Positions 33,138 to 45,100 of a stretch of 64,000 bases of DNA are shown here, one piece after another. The position numbers and the translations under genes are program-made. This DNA comes from Porphyra umbilicalis (taxonomy: Eukaryota > Rhodophyta > Bangiophyceae > Bangiales > Bangiaceae), in assembly GCA_002049455.2 (NCBI GenBank), contig KV919081.1, positions 22,847 through 86,846 on the forward strand. The letters are read 5' to 3'. Position 1 is the stretch's first letter. The number at the start of each line of letters is the position of its first letter. The notes beneath the pieces were generated by a model. That model searched no databases, was not told where the DNA came from, and saw only the letters and a list, made by a program, of their open reading frames with translations.

Positions 33138-34886
33138 AAAGTCTATCTCATCTTATTAGTCCTATGGAAAAACGGCTCTGGTTTCGGCGCATGTACATCA
33201 ATCGACCCCAAACTTCGTAGACGTATCAGAGGGTGGCCCTCGGGTCCTCAGAAGAAAAAACGGAGCACGAAGCGCAGCACATCGCACCCGTTGATGCCCA
33301 CTTCCGCATTCGTATCGATCAGGGGCATCCGATCCGCCCGATTCTCGACAGCACCCGATTTATGACTGACCAAATCGGGAGGAACGCAAGGACAGGGAGG
33401 CTACGTTTTCAGCCTCGTGATCGAGATCTCGTCATGGAGAAGGAGCAAGGACGGTGGCAGCTGACCAAAGGAAGAGAATTCACAGTGAACAAGTATCTGA
33501 GAAGCGTCAGCCATATCAACTTACTGGCAGCGGCCTCCGACTGATGCGCACAGCTGGACGCCCACCGGCGTCGGCGGCATGCTGCCCTGGCTGTCGGCGC
33601 CGGCTGCCACCGCCCCCGCACGCGCGCCGTCTGAGCGCAGTTCCGCCTCCGTCCCCTGCCCCCCCCCCCCCCCACCCGCCCACGCTCGGGCCCTTCTGGT
33701 GGTGGGCCGGCGCGGTTGGCCCGTGCGGGCTGTGGGGTCGGCAACGGGGCGGTGGATGTAGGCGCGGTGGCGGATACGGTTTCGATCGCGGCGCCGCCGC
33801 CGGCAGCGGCGGGTGCAGCCGTAGCGCTGACGCCGCTTGCCACGGCGGGTGCGGCGCACGCAACCACGTCCGCGGTTGGAGCTCGCCCGTCGCCGGCGGC
33901 GTCAGCCGCCGCGCTGAAGTGCAGAGCGGCGCTCGTCGCCACCGACGCGACGCTCGTCACCGCCGACGCAAAGCAACTGCAGTTGCGGAGCAGCTGTTCC
34001 CACAACCCCCCCCCCACCCCCCCCCGCCCCCCCCCCACATAGCGCTCCCCGGCGGCGCCGTTGCTTTTTTGGAGCGAATAGTCCGCTTCGGCCACCGGTG
34101 CAGTGGCACACACACGCTGCCCCACGACGGCGACCGCGGGAGGCTCGACAGCGACGGCGGGGGAAGGGTGGGGGGGTAAGTGTGCGATGGCGCTTGAGCC
34201 ACTCAGAGAGGCTTTCGAGGGCATTCTTGGTTTTAATTTGGGAGTGCCCATGCACAGGCGCTCATTGGCTACTGACGAAGCGCGCGACTCGATGCACTGC
34301 CGGATCTCGTGAGATCGAATGTCAGAAATCGCGCAAGAGATCGCACTTCTGGATGAGCGAACTTTTAAGTAGCCTCCCAATGTCATGGGATCGCTGCAAC
34401 AAAACATTTACGCTTCTTCTCGACATACTCTTTACTGACGTCTACCTTCGGCCAGTGGGTTTGGAGCGCTGCGCAGAATAGTGCACTCGAATGCACGAGG
34501 TATGTGAACATGGGACAAATGCGAGAAACGGTGCTGTGACCTCGTGCGGCTCGCCCAGTGTGCCGGAAGGCCTGAAAACGATGCGTCTGAGCCGTATCTT
34601 TTCGACATAGGTGTGCCGTTGAAGGGCTTCCTACAGAAGAATGCGTACCATTTCTTGTGGTAAAAAGGTTTGGCGGGTCTCTATCCCTTGTGTGAAGACT
34701 GCTTGTCATTTGCGGTCGTAGCGGCGGAGTTCTGGTCTCTTCAAAAAAAGTGCGGTTCTCAGAGGACTAATAGAGTGAGACAGACTTTAGAGCCTCAGTA
34801 CCGCGATCTCTCGCGATCTCGGACTGAAAGAGGGTGCTACTTTTGTGGCGCACCCCTGCCATGAAAACGCATAACGACTGTACTCT
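33138..34886. other. No confident gene; GC-rich insert with homopolymers
   Basis: A GC-rich island (about 33,550-34,170) is flanked by AT-richer DNA. A 332-codon minus frame (33409-34407) and a 108-codon plus frame (33716-34042) overlap, and both read as Ala-rich protein. I cannot choose between them. Long C runs lie at about 33,660-33,672 and 34,008-34,038. Confidence 0.35.
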
Positions 34887-35611
34887 AGTGTCTATTCTAC
34901 CGCAAAATCGCATCAAATGATGCGGTGCTGCGCATCAAATGATGCGGTGTCGGAATCGCGGTTTCCGGGGCATCTGAGTGGGAAATCGGCCCTGTTGGCA
35001 CCTATAAACCCACGTTGTTGCTGTTCTCGTCGGCAGTATGGAGCTGGGTGGTCGCCTTGTCAGCCCAGCATAAAGAAGACCCGTTGAGGATGTCCCTCAT
35101 ATGAAAAAAAGGATGAAAGCCCACTCAGAGGGCATCTGCCGGCGGGGCCGAGCATCGCCCTCCCCCCCCCCCCCGCTCCAGAACCCCCAAATACGTCGAT
35201 TTGGACTTGCAACAGCCACTGTGGGGGCCCCGCGTACTCGTCTTGTTCGACGTGCGGAGGCTGTCCGAACATGTTGTTTCTGCCTAGGGACACCTCTGTG
35301 TCTCATAGAAAGGGTACGTGGAGTCTCCTGGAGCCGGACAACCCATGAAGAGCTCTGCTTCGTATGGGGCGGGGGGCGGGGGGGACATGGCAGGATGGTC
35401 TGCTGGGTGCTTCTGCGGCATCGCCTCTATGGGAAGGAAGAAATATATTCTGGGCGGCCTCCTTCTACCCCAAGGATAAAAAGCCTACGCAGGACCCGTT
35501 CCTGCCGTCAGAATGAGCAACGGAGCAGCCATTCTCTCGTAGCAGAAGACAGAAAAACCGCATCAATTGATGCGAATCGCATCAAATGATGCGGTCGGTA
35601 GAATAGACACT
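34887..35611. mobile_element. Element 3 of the AGTGTCTATTCTAC family (GCATC-arm type), 725 bp
   Basis: AGTGTCTATTCTAC at 34887-34900 and its exact complement at 35598-35611. The match extends outward as CTCT/AGAG. Two CGCATCAAATGATGCG palindromes lie inside each end, one right-hand copy reading TCAATTGA. The interior matches much of element 1. No transposase frame is present. A C run of about 14 bases at 35,161 resembles those in host genes. Confidence 0.75.
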
Positions 35612-35934
35612 AGAGGCTTCGCTATCAAAGAAGGAGCTATAGAATACACGCCCGTCACCATGAAGGCAGTGAAGATACGCTGCAATGAAGAAAGATCAGC
35701 CCTCGAAGCGACGATCATAGGCATCCAAACACGAGAACAAAGGACAAGGCTCCAAATGAAATGCACAACGCGACGTAAGAATAAACGCAACAGGAAAGAA
35801 CTCTTAAGCGACGTGCACCTTCTCCCAATGGTATCTCGGCGCTGCCCAAAGTGCGCGACACGTTCAAGACATCGGCAACAACGCTGGTTGCGCGCGACCA
35901 TGCGAAACGCTGGGTCAGACTTGTCCACAGCCGT

Positions 35935-37239
35935 TCACATTGGCGTCAGGCCAGACGTGACCAGCGCCCCCACGTGGCTCAGCGCCAGGCAGGCACCGAC
36001 AAAGGCGGCGGTCAGGACCGGCGGCAACATCACCCGCATCGTGTCTGGGATGTCGGCCTCCGCCCCCTCCTCCATCGGGGCACCAATGCCCACGGTGCCG
36101 TTGCCAGCGTTCACCGATGCAGCAGGCACCACTGAGGTGCCCCCCACCCCCCCCGTCACCATCATCGGCCCCGTCCGCGGTGACAGTGGCGAGGAAGATC
36201 CCGCAGCGAGGCCCGCGCCGGCCGTCGCCAACGCAAAGGCCGGTATGGGCTCCTGGGACAGGGACCCCGCGAGCGAAATCTCCCACGTCTTCCCCTTGGT
36301 CGGCGGCGCCCGGGCCCGCGACTTGGCGGCCAGCGGCGTCGACACGGCCACCGGCGGGGGTGCGGGCGAGGTCGGCGACGGCGGCGCCTGCTTGGCACGC
36401 AACGACGACGGTACGTACTTCTTCACTGGCGGCGGCACGGGCGCCGCTTCGGCGCGCATCGCGGGGGACGGCGCCGCCACGGACGGCGCGCCCGCCGCCG
36501 ACACCACCGCCATCATGGCGTCGGCCATGGACGGACGCGGCGGCGGCGGCGGCGCCTCCGCGGCGGTCGCCGCCACGGCTGCCGCGTGCGCGCCGAGACG
36601 GGCCATCCGCGACGCATAGGCCGTCGATGCAGGCGCCCGAGGCGCCGCCACCGCCACCGACACGGGGCGCGAGAGCGGCGACGAGGCCGGTCGCGGCACG
36701 GCGGCGGCGGCGGCGGCGGTGGCCGGCGCGCCGCCACGGCGGAGGGCGGTCATTTCGGCCGCCCACGCGGCCGTTTTGGCGGCCGCATCGGCCGCCACCG
36801 CCGCGTCGCCGCCGGCCCACCCACCGCCGGCCGCCGTCGCGCAGGCGACGGTGGGGGGGGTGACCGCCGGGCGCCCGCCGCCGGCCGTCCACCCCCCGCC
36901 GACGGGGGGGGGCGGGCGCACCCCCACCGCCGCCGAGCGGCGGAGCGTCGCCCAGATGTGGTGGCACGTCGGGTCGATACCGCCAGCGGCACGGAGGGCG
37001 GCGGCCGACGAGGCGGACGCGACCGGGGCCCCGGTCGCGGCGGCCATGCGGGGGCGCACGGCGGCGCCCGAGGCGGCGGCGCCCGTGCCAACGGACGAGC
37101 GGCGCGACGACGGGCGCCGCGTGAAGGCGGAACGGAAGCTATGGGCGGAGGCGGGCTCAAACATGGACGACGTTGCCGGGGACAGGAGGTGCCCAGGAGC
37201 AGGCACCAGGGGAGGGACAAAAGTGGACGAGGTCGCCAT
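35935..37239 (-). CDS. Probable plastid-targeted membrane protein, unrecognised
   Basis: A 434-residue frame if started at the Met at 37239 (MATSSTFVPPLVPAPG). The longer open frame upstream lacks sense. The first ~50 residues are Ser/Ala/Arg-rich without acidic residues and include FEPASAHSFRSAFTRR, like a plastid transit peptide. The middle is Ala/Pro-rich and probably disordered. Conserved-looking words are YVPSSLRAKQAPP and TWEISLAGSL, followed by a hydrophobic stretch (IPAFALATAGAGLAAG) and a C-terminal hydrophobic segment (VMLPPVLTAAFVGACLALSH). That suggests one or two membrane passes near the C-terminus, in thylakoid or envelope. No family is recognised. There are no frame breaks. Confidence 0.65.
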   Translation of the reverse strand: MATSSTFVPPLVPAPGHLLSPATSSMFEPASAHSFRSAFTRRPSSRRSSVGTGAAASGAAVRPRMAAATGAPVASASSAAALRAAGGIDPTCHHIWATLRRSAAVGVRPPPPVGGGWTAGGGRPAVTPPTVACATAAGGGWAGGDAAVAADAAAKTAAWAAEMTALRRGGAPATAAAAAAVPRPASSPLSRPVSVAVAAPRAPASTAYASRMARLGAHAAAVAATAAEAPPPPPRPSMADAMMAVVSAAGAPSVAAPSPAMRAEAAPVPPPVKKYVPSSLRAKQAPPSPTSPAPPPVAVSTPLAAKSRARAPPTKGKTWEISLAGSLSQEPIPAFALATAGAGLAAGSSSPLSPRTGPMMVTGGVGGTSVVPAASVNAGNGTVGIGAPMEEGAEADIPDTMRVMLPPVLTAAFVGACLALSHVGALVTSGLTPM

Positions 37240-37686
37240 GGCAAAAAGGAGCAAAACGAACCAAGAGATGGGTGGGTGATCTTTCTGCAGGAGAGCGTCG
37301 ATGGGGTGGCCAGTTGCGCGGGAATCGGTTGGGCACGGCGTCGACTGAGTGGCAGCGCTCCCACGGTCGCTGAGCCGTCGCCGACACACTCGCTTCAGAC
37401 GCGGGTGGGGCGGTCGAGCTGGGCGCCCTGCGAGCAGACTCTGTGGGCCCCCGGTCCACACGGGTCGCGCAAGCGTGCGTGGACACGCCCCAGCACCGTG
37501 CAACAGCGCGGTCGCGCGCCCTCCCCACGCCAACAGCCCCATTTGAGGGGGGTCTCCAGGAGCGCTCGCCCGGCGGGATTTTCGGCAGCTTGGAGATCAC
37601 CGCTCACCGGGGCGCCACCGAATGGCACGGCCGTCCCGAGGGCCTGGTCAACCGGGGTCCCGGTGCCACGTCAAGCGGTGCATCAC

Positions 37687-37755
37687 GCATAGGGACTCCG
37701 GGGCCACAGATAGGCACAACGTGCCTTCATACCTGTGGCCCCAGAGGCCCTATGC
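37687..37755. repeat. Imperfect hairpin repeat, about 28-bp arms
   Basis: The arms (37687-37714 and 37731-37755) share GCATAGGG and GGGGCCACAG and pair around a short loop that itself contains GCACAACGTGC. It could be a relic of a foldback element or a structured transcript end. Confidence 0.6.
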
Positions 37756-38378
37756 ATGTCAAGTATCCTACATTGGCGTGGCTCCTTGCACCTGTCAACC
37801 AGCAAGAGAGCGCCGTGGACTCGGGCCAACAGCCGCACCCGCCAAGTGGCTACCTGTGACCCACAATAATGGCGCGTCAAAGAAGATTGGTGGGATGCGA
37901 AGATACCTCACAGCAAGTCACTGCAGTTCACTGAAAAAGGACTATTCCTGCTGTCTACCTGCTTTCAAGTGTTTGAAGGTAGGATTCCACCTGCCACAAT
38001 TGTGAGTTTTCAATAGTTTTGACCTTGTGGGTGGAAAGCAAAGAGTCGACACCAAACGGCAGCCTTGCTTGCGCTGTGGCAGCTGGCAGCTGCCACAGAA
38101 GGTGACTGCCACCGCTCGATTCGTCCACAGGCGCACGGCCGCCGCTTGGTGCACCCCCACATCAAGCGCCTGCCTCTGCCTCTGCCCGCCTGCGCCCCTC
38201 GCTCTGCTGCCCGTGCGCAGCGGCGCACGCCGCTCCCCTCTACGGGTTGTTTCCACGCCCCGCTGTTGCGTCTGCGCCGGATCCCCCCTGTGGCGGCGTC
38301 TGGTGCGCGCCCCCACGTCCGCGCCGCCGCCGCCTGCGTCTGGTGTGCACCCGCCGCCGGCGCGCTCCCGCGTCGGCC

Positions 38379-38873
38379 ATGGCCGCCGCCGGGGCGGCCC
38401 GTGCCCAAGAGGCCGCCCTCAAAGGCGGCGACGCGGCCGCCACCGTCGTTGCCGCGGCGGCGGCGCGGCTCGCCGACGCGCGGTCGGCGGCGGCGGCGGC
38501 GGCAGCGGCGGCGGCGCCCCCCCCCCCCGCCGCCGACGCGGCGACGGCGCCGCCCCTGGCACAACGCCGCGCGGCGGCGGCGGAAAAGGTGGCCGCCCTC
38601 ACCACCAACCTCGAGGCGCTGCGCAAGCACCTCGACGCGGCGGAGCGCGCGTCGGCGGCGGCGGGCGCCAAGGCGTCGGTGCTCGCGGAGCTCGCCGCCG
38701 CCCTCACCCCGTACGCGTCGGCGGGGGCGGCGTTGCGGCCCGAGGCGGGGGGGGACCCGGTCGCCGCCGCCCGCGCCGCCGCGGCGTTGCGCTCCGAGTT
38801 GGCAGCGGCGGCGGGCGCGGCGGCGGCGGTGGCGGCGGCCGGGGCGGGAGGGGGGGGGGGGGAGGCGGCGGCA

Positions 38874-38910
<37 letters not shown>

Positions 38911-40899
38911 CGGCGTGCTCGCCGCCGCCGCGGACCTCCTCGACGCCCGCGCGCGGGAGGCGGGGGCGGACCTCGCCGCCGCCTTTGAGACGCTCCTCGT
39001 CGTGCGCGCCGGGGGCGTGGACCTCCACCCCGGCGGCGCCGTGGCCGACGCGCTCGCGTCGGTCGGCGGCCTCCCCGCCGCGCTCGCCGCCGCCGCCGAC
39101 CGGCTGCGGGCGGGGCGGGTGGCGGGCGCCCTGCGGGCGGCCACGGCCTTTTACGACGCCGACGGCGGCGGGGGGGACGTGCGCTACGAGTGGGTGCTGC
39201 CGCCCCGGGGGGGGGCCCCACCCCCCGGCACGGCGGCGGCGGCGGCGGCGGCGGGCGGCCCCCCGCCGCCGCCCCCGCCGCCGCTCGAGTGGGAGCCCGC
39301 CGACCGGGACCGCGCCGACGCGCAGGTGGCCGCAGACGAGTGGGCGGCCATGGCCGCCGAGCCGGCGGTCGCCAACGCGTGCGCGCGGTCGCTGCGGCTG
39401 CTCGACGGCACCGTGGCGGTCGTGCTCGGCGGCGGCCACGGCCGGCCGGCCGTGGACGCGTGGACGGGGTGGGCACTCAATGAGTTTTTTGCGCCGCGGG
39501 CGGTGCTCGGGCGGAGTCCGGACGGCCTGGCGCGGCGCGTCACTGCCGCCGCGGCCGCGTCGCGGGTGCTCGAGGCGGCGCTCGGCGCCCGCCGGGTGGC
39601 GGCGCGCGACGCTGCCGCCGCGGCGGGCCGTGGTGGGGGGGGTGGGGGTGCGGCCGGCGGCGGCGGCGCCGGCGGCGGCGGCGCCGGCGAGGAGGAGGAG
39701 GAGGAGGACCTGACGCTCGCCGTCCAGCCCGGCGTCCTCGAAGCGCAAATCGCGGGGGAGCTCCGCGCGCAAGCGCTCCTCGACGCCCGCCGGTCCGTCA
39801 CCCACTTTGCCGACGTGGCGGCGGCGCTGGCCGGCGGCGCCCCGCCGACCGCCGCCCTCGTGCCCATCCCCGACGCGCTCGTGCGGGGCGCCCCCGACCT
39901 CGCCCGCCTCTGCTACTCGGCGGCGGCGGCGGGCGTGCGGGACGTGGCCGCCCGCACCGCGCGGGCGGCGGTGGCGGCGACGCGCTCCGGCTCGGCGGTC
40001 GTTGGGTCGGCGCTCGCGGCCGCCGCCGCCGACGCGCTCGCCGCGCCCGGCCGGGATGTGCCGCTGCAGTTTGCCGACGACCTCGGCGGCGGCACCGTCG
40101 GCGCGGCGCGCCTCGCGGCCGTGCACCACGTGGACTGCCGCGTCTTGGCGGCCGCCGCGTCGGCGCTGTCGGCGGCCGCGTCGCCGACGGTGGCCGACGC
40201 GGCGCCCGCGCTCGGCGGCGCGGCCGCGTCGTTGGCGGCCGCCGCCGACGTGGCGGTGGCGGGTGCGCTCGCCGACGCCGTCGGCGGCATCACGGCGGGG
40301 GTGACCGCCGCGGGCGGCGGCGCGGGCGACCTCGGCGCGTATGGCACGCTCGCGGGGCTGTCGCGGGCGGCGGGCTTGCGCGCGGCCCTGACCGCCGTGC
40401 GGTCCCCCGTGGGCGCGTGGGCGGGGCTCGCCCCGCCGCCGACGGTGCGGGCGCTCGCCGCCGCGCTCGGCGCGGCCTACCTCAACGCCCTTGCCGACGC
40501 GACGCGGGGGTGCCGCGACATTAGCGAGGCGGCCTGTGACGTGCTCACGGGCGTGCTGCAAGACGCGCTCGGCGCGGTGGCGGGCGTGATGGAGGGCGTC
40601 CCCGCGTCGCCCGGCGGCGGGGGGGGGGGGGCGCCGCGGCGGTGCCGGCGCCGCTGGCGGGGGCGGCCGCCGCCTACACGGCCGCCGTCGCCCGCGCCGG
40701 CGCCGTCGTGCGGGTGCTCAACGCGCGCATGGAGGACATTGTCGGCGCGTACCGGGCGGGGCAGTATGGCGACGCGCTGACGCGGGCCGACGTGGAAGCG
40801 TACGTGGTGGCCATTTTTGAGGACAGCCCGCTGCGCGCGCAGTTCTTGGCCGACTTGGACGCGCCCGAGGAGGATGGGGACGACTGGGGGTGGAAGTGA
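38379..40899 (+). CDS. ZW10: ZW10-like vesicle tethering / kinetochore protein
   Basis: ZW10 works in the Dsl1/NRZ complex that tethers Golgi-derived vesicles to the ER, and in animals also at kinetochores. Homology is seen along the length. A coiled-coil-prone N-terminus comes first (EKVAALTTNLEALRKHLDAA). A middle block (WTGWALNEFFAPRAVLG ... LEAALGAR) matches the ZW10 'W..FI...FL' region. Next come AARLAAVHHVDCRVLAA, like the family's A..HNDC.YLA, and then CRDISEAACDVLTGVL. The C-terminus (MEDIVGAYRAGQYGDALTR, then AIFEDSPLRAQFL) has the family ending of DI, G.L and a LIRALF-like motif. The start is the ATG at 38379. The frame changes at the G runs 38850-38862 and 40619-40631, with homology continuing in the next frame, so the product is about 840 residues if the runs are miscounted. 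Confidence 0.8.
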
Positions 40900-41148
40900 G
40901 GGGCACGGGTCCGATGCGAGGGGGGAAGGTGGGGAGGGTGATGCACAGGAGAACAAGGATGGAGAAGGGCGTTGCCACGGGCAAGCGCCCTACGCCGCCC
41001 AAGCCCAACCATGCAAAAGGGTGGAAACAGGCACGACAGAAAAAACAAAACACGGGCTAGGCGCGATGCTTGACGCCATCCAACCAGGGTACACACGCAC
41101 CGACCCCCGACCCCCGCCCGACCATCAAGCCCCATCAAGCGGCGACCG

Positions 41149-42152
41149 CTACGCCTTCTTGTCCCCCCCCCCCTCCAGCGGCTTTGGCGCGTCGACGCCG
41201 ACGCCCCCCCCCTTGCCGACCTGCTCCCACGGGCTGCTATAGTCAAACGTGCGGTACTCTTGGGAGATCTCCACCGGCTCGGTGACGACCCGCTTCTCCG
41301 TGTCGTCGTAGCGCACCTCCACAAAGCCACTCAGCGGGAAGTCCCGCCGCAGCGGGTGCCCCTCAAACCCATAGTCAGACAGGATGCGCCGCATGTCGGG
41401 GTGGTTGTAAAAGAACACCCCATACATATCCCACACCTCCCGCTCGAACCAGTCGGCGCCCGCAAAGATGGCCGTTGCCGACTCGAGCGGCGTCGTCTCA
41501 TCCACGTACGTCTGCACGCGGATGCGCGCGTTGAACGTCGTCGACAGGAGGTGGTAGGTGACGCGGAAGCGCCCCTGGCCGACGCCCGACCGGTCGGGAA
41601 AGTCGGTGCCAAAGGCGTCGATGAAGCAGCGGAAGGAGGTGGACGAGTGGTTTTGGAGGAAGCGCAGCGTCGCCACCGTCTGGTCGGGGGGCACGTCGAG
41701 GACGACCTCCCCGCCCCCATACTGCGTGTCGTGGGGGTGGTGGATGGCCGCGCGGGTGATCACGCCGGGGAGCATGTCGATGAGGGATTGCACAAAGGCC
41801 GTCTGGGCGGCCAGGCCGGGGCCAGACCGCACATCCACAACGGGGGGGGGGGGGGGGGGGACGACGCCGGGCGGGCGCCCGCACCCGCCGCGCCCGTCGC
41901 GGCGCACCGGGGGCGACCGCCGTCCGCGGCGGTCCGGGCGGTCACCGACGCCACGCCCGCCGACGCGGGCGCGACGCCGGGGGTGCCGCTCGCGGCAACG
42001 CCGCCGGTGGACCCGAGGGACGAGAGGGAGCGCACGCCCGCCGCCGACGGGGCCGCCGCGCCGCCGGCGGCGGTGGCGGCGGCGGGCGCGCCGCCGCGCA
42101 GCAGCCGCAGCGCCGTCGCTGCCGTCCGGCCCACGGCCGCAGTGGGGACCAT
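41149..42152 (-). CDS. nad9: NADH:ubiquinone oxidoreductase 30 kDa subunit (NAD9/NDUFS3), nuclear-encoded
   Basis: A subunit of the peripheral arm of mitochondrial complex I, which passes electrons from NADH to ubiquinone. The C-terminal two-thirds is unmistakable: FRVTYHLLSTTFNARIRV, DWFEREVWDMYGVFFYNHPD, RRILSDYGFEGHPLRRDFPL and the final EYRTFDYSSPWEQ. The stop is at 41149-41151. The N-terminus lies in another frame: the ATG at 42152 gives MVPTAAVGRTAATALRLLRG followed by GVRSLSSLG, a typical mitochondrial targeting peptide rich in Arg, Ala and Ser. The two frames meet at a 19-base G run (41842-41860), so a base-count error there is the simplest explanation. Length is about 330 residues with presequence, against about 190-200 for mitochondrially encoded versions. 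Confidence 0.9.
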
Positions 42153-42159
42153 CGTGCCG

Positions 42160-45100
42160 CACGTCAAGGCGGAAAGGACCAACACGGGAGGGGCGGGGCC
42201 CACCAAGATCGGGGTGGGGAAACACACGGCGGGGGGATCAGGGGAGCGGAGGGGGAGAGGGTGCGGGCGGGCGCGACACGGGTCGTCGTGTGCGACGCGA
42301 CCGACCACACCACGGTGGGGCCCGTCTCCAAAGCAAGGAAGGTCACTGGGCACATTTCACAGCAAGAGTGTTTTGATCTGGTTTTGTTTTTCGCAAGTCG
42401 TGCCCGAAAACACGGATTATGAACCGTTTCGCCAGTCACAGTGTTTTTCGCGCGGTACTCACGTCCCCGCGCTGCCAGTGGCGCGCGCGCCGCTCCCCCG
42501 CCGGGCGCGGTGCGGTGGGGAGGACGCTGCAGCGGCGGCGTCGCCCGCTCGCCGCGGCCGCCGCGGTGCGCACCGCGCGTGCGGGCCCCACGTCGTCGAC
42601 GGCAATGCCCCACTCGCCGGCGGCAGCGCTGGCGGTGCCGCGCCGGCACTGCCGCCGCCGCGGCGGCCGTCGCCGGTTGGGGTTTGGTCGCCGCCCCCGG
42701 CGTGGGGCGGGGTGCGCGGTCTTGGCGCCGGCAGCGTCTGCCTCTGGCATCGTGGTTGTCGGCGCCTGTCGCAGCAGACGCGCCGTCTGCCTGGAGTGGT
42801 CGACCGACGACCGCCCGTGCCGCCCCGCGCGCCGCCACTGAGGCGGCTCTGCCGCCTCGCCCCGCCGGACGGTGCCGTTGCCCCGTGCGCCCCGTGCACC
42901 CTCCACCGCTTTTGCTTCCCCCACACGTGTCGGCGGCGGTCCATCCGTCGGTCTGCCAACCGCTCGTCGCGGCCACCCCAGCCGGTGCCACCACACCCTA
43001 AACGCGCCCGAGCGCGGGGTCGGCCACCCGCCGCTGGGGTGCCCCCGCCGCCGGTCTGCCCGTACGGGGGCCCCCCCTCCCGCGTCCCACACGACAGCGA
43101 CGGGGGCTACGGGCACCTCGGCGGCGGCGCCGGCGCCGCCGGGAGGCACCGCTGCGGTTGCGTCGCGACACGGGCGGCGGCTGTGCGGTTGGCGGTGGCG
43201 GCGCGGGCAGTGGCCGTCGCCGACCCGTCGACCGCTGCCGTCGGCTGGTGCCCACACCGCCGCTGCGTGCGCGGCGCCGGTGGCGCGCCTGCCGCCCCGC
43301 GACGCGTGCTGTCGCCGGGCCACGGGCGGTGGCGGGCCGCCACACCGGGCGGCGGGGCTCTCCACCCACGCCCACAGGGGAGGGCGGCGTGCGCAGTGGC
43401 CCCGCTGCTGGCGCCCGCGTCGTCGACCGTGTATCCAGTGGGGCGGCTTTTGCGGCCGAGGTGGCGCCCGCTCAGCCCCGTAGGACACGGCCTGGCCTGT
43501 GGCGCCCCCGTCGCCCGCGTCGGCGGCCACACCGGGGGCGGTTTCAAACGTACGGCAGCAGCCGCAGCGGCACCGGGACATGACTGTGAACTCTCTCTAT
43601 GCCATCGCTCCAGAGGCGGTATGACTTGGCATGAGCACTGCCGACCGAGCTCAGTGGTTGGGCATCCTTTTTTTATGGTCGCAGTGACGTGTGCCGCACA
43701 CCCGCGCCGTTGACGTATCAGTGGCCACCGTCGACTACGTCGACGACGCCCGTAATTGTCTCTGATGGTGTCCGCATGCCAGGACCGTATCACTCGTCGC
43801 CCTGCTCTGTTGTGACGCACCCGCAGTTTGTGCGTTCCATTCTCGTGGCTGGTCGGGGCATGCGTAGGCTCCGACCGCGTCGTGACAATAGTATGTGTGG
43901 ACCCCTGCCACGTCGTGACAGCGGCGGTGCGAGTCACCAAGTATCACCTTCTCCCCATCACCAACGCTCTCCGCGCGCTTTTCAATTTGGACTGCCCTGC
44001 CATGACGCCGACTCATCAAGGCTCCCACTGCGCTCGACCGTGTCGCCGTTGTGCCGCGGCGGCGTGCAAGGGAAGCTACCGCGTCTTCCTGCCACGGCCA
44101 ATCACGGTGGCGCAGAAGAGCCACAGCAAACTGCTCACGTCGTCGGGTGATCAGCCATGCGGCGAGCCGTTGTTGTCGATACAGCCAGAGGTTGGATAGG
44201 AGAGCGCCGCCCGACGGTGGAAGGCCTCTCGTGCACACCGGGGTTACGCCGCCTCCCTGTCATGTGTTCAGCCAGCTGCACTGTCGTGAGGTCGAAACCG
44301 TTCTTTTTGGGACACGCACCGTGGGCACCGCTTGCGCAAAGCCGTGGGACGCCGTCCTTTGGCCGGCCGCCCCCGGTGCATCGTGGCATGTATTGGACGT
44401 GGGACCCCCCGTGCCGCAGGTCTTTGGTCGGACTCGGGCATGCACGTTGGCACAAAAGAAACAGACAGTGCCCATTGGCCGGCCCGCGTGCCCTGATCGA
44501 GTCCTGAATTTCTTCATGCGGTTGCCATCTCACGACGGGTAGGGAACCCGCTGGCGGAGGCGGGGACCGCACGACAGCAGCAGGCTCGGGCACGCAAGAA
44601 GGCGAAATGAGTGGAGCTTCCCAGAGATTGGATGACAGGAGGACTCAAAAAAGTATTGGTGCAATCCACTCGTCAACGAATGGCGTGAGTAGCCGCCAAT
44701 TTGAGCGGCCTGTGAGCTTTTGTTGCGGCGGTCAGCAGGAATCGTGAAAAAGCGTGGCCCAATGAACGACGCGCGTGGTTGGCCCTTGGCAAGAGGTACG
44801 CGTGATGAGTCTCTACTCTGGCTCGTCCCGGAAGATGCGGAACACCCTCGCGCCAGTCGGCACCGCGTCTGCAGGCGCGCCCGCGCAGGTCAGGAGTCGC
44901 ACATGACCGGCAACCAGTTGACCACGAGCGGGCCAAAGCTTGACGCTACGGGTTGGGCACTCGGCAAGACCAGTGCAGAGGATAATGGGCCGGTGCCACT
45001 CATCATGGTATCTCAGATCCATGCGAGCCGTGGTCGCCGCGTTCTAGACAGAGGACCTGTTCTGGGACGTGTATTTTGCTGGTGCTCCTGGAGACAGCAG

